DNA of 6,139 nucleotides from Bacteroidota bacterium (GTDB lineage: Bacteria; Bacteroidota; Bacteroidia; Chitinophagales; Chitinophagaceae), in assembly GCA_023386855.1 (NCBI GenBank), contig JAEWIW010000322.1:1-6139 (forward strand). The letters are read 5' to 3'. The notes below the pieces were generated by a model. It saw nothing but the letters and a program-made list of their open reading frames with translations, did no database searches and was not told where the DNA came from. The stretch's first letter is position 1; the number at the start of each line of letters is the position of its first letter. Shown piece by piece: positions 6,136 to 6,139 of the stretch. The position numbers and the translations under genes were made by a program.

Positions 6136-6139
6136 ATCC

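Larger units (their letters stand above)
5833..6139. other. Region without a supported gene at right edge
   Basis: These 307 nt hold the candidate promoter near the lyase start and otherwise nothing I can call. The minus strand has one frame open from the edge to a TAA at 5925-5923 (71 codons), but its product is rich in Cys, Trp and Arg, with an RRRR run, and resembles no family. The plus strand has short frames in the last 100 nt, described under the repeat. A perfect 10-bp palindrome, AAGCTAGCTT, lies at 6012-6021. There is no tRNA, terminator hairpin or insertion-sequence end. The stretch looks like an intergenic region that may continue into a gene beyond the window. Confidence 0.5.

Noticed and set aside
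5923..6138. Minus-strand frame open from the right edge to a TAA, 71 codons
   Set aside because: The translation is rich in Cys, Trp and Arg with an RRRR run and shows no domain or family pattern. An open frame of this length at a window edge is compatible with chance.
6044..6139. Plus-strand ATG followed by a poly-leucine frame (MLTLLLLLLL...), resembling a leader or signal peptide
   Set aside because: The leucines come from a CTC/CTCCT run that reads as proline in the neighbouring frame. There is no ribosome binding site and the frame is cut by the window edge, so no gene can be supported.

Overview
The window looks like chromosomal DNA from a Bacteroidota bacterium, most likely of the Chitinophagaceae or a close sphingobacterial relative. 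This rests on the gene set (a GSCFA-domain protein, a SMUG2-type DNA glycosylase and the 'IECPRDAxQG' form of HMG-CoA lyase), the moderate GC content, the lack of strong Shine-Dalgarno sequences, and promoter-like sites resembling the Bacteroidota TTTG / TAnnTTTG consensus. This is a judgement from protein character, not from a database search.

Every convincing gene lies on the minus strand, so transcription runs from right to left. In that order the genes are: HMG-CoA lyase family protein (5832-4963), GSCFA-domain protein (4957-3962), SMUG2-family uracil/xanthine-DNA glycosylase (3927-3244), tRNA-(ms2io6A)-hydroxylase MiaE (3202-2606), penicillin acylase family Ntn-hydrolase (2523-79), and the first 18 codons of a probable small membrane protein (54 to the left edge). 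The gaps are 5, 34, 41, 82 and 24 nt. The first four genes could form one transcript from a promoter-like site at 5854-5884. The 82-nt gap before the acylase gene holds a second, weaker promoter-like site and a small hairpin, so the acylase and its downstream partner may be a separate unit.

The genes do not form one obvious pathway. HMG-CoA lyase belongs to leucine/ketone-body carbon metabolism, SMUG2 to base-excision repair, MiaE to oxygen-dependent modification of tRNA position 37, and the acylase to amide-bond cleavage in the cell envelope. The GSCFA protein has no assigned role. This looks like a housekeeping neighbourhood of Bacteroidota rather than a mobile or defence island: I see no integrase, transposase, CRISPR array, tRNA or phage gene.

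The right-hand 307 nt (5833-6139) contain no gene I can support. Its last 100 nt hold a 9-bp direct repeat spaced 81 nt apart and a Pro/Gly/Lys-rich plus-strand frame without a start codon. The most useful observations are the departures of the HMG-CoA lyase from canonical active-site motifs, the intact catalytic residues of the acylase, MiaE and SMUG2 proteins, and the tight linkage of the orphan GSCFA gene to the lyase.
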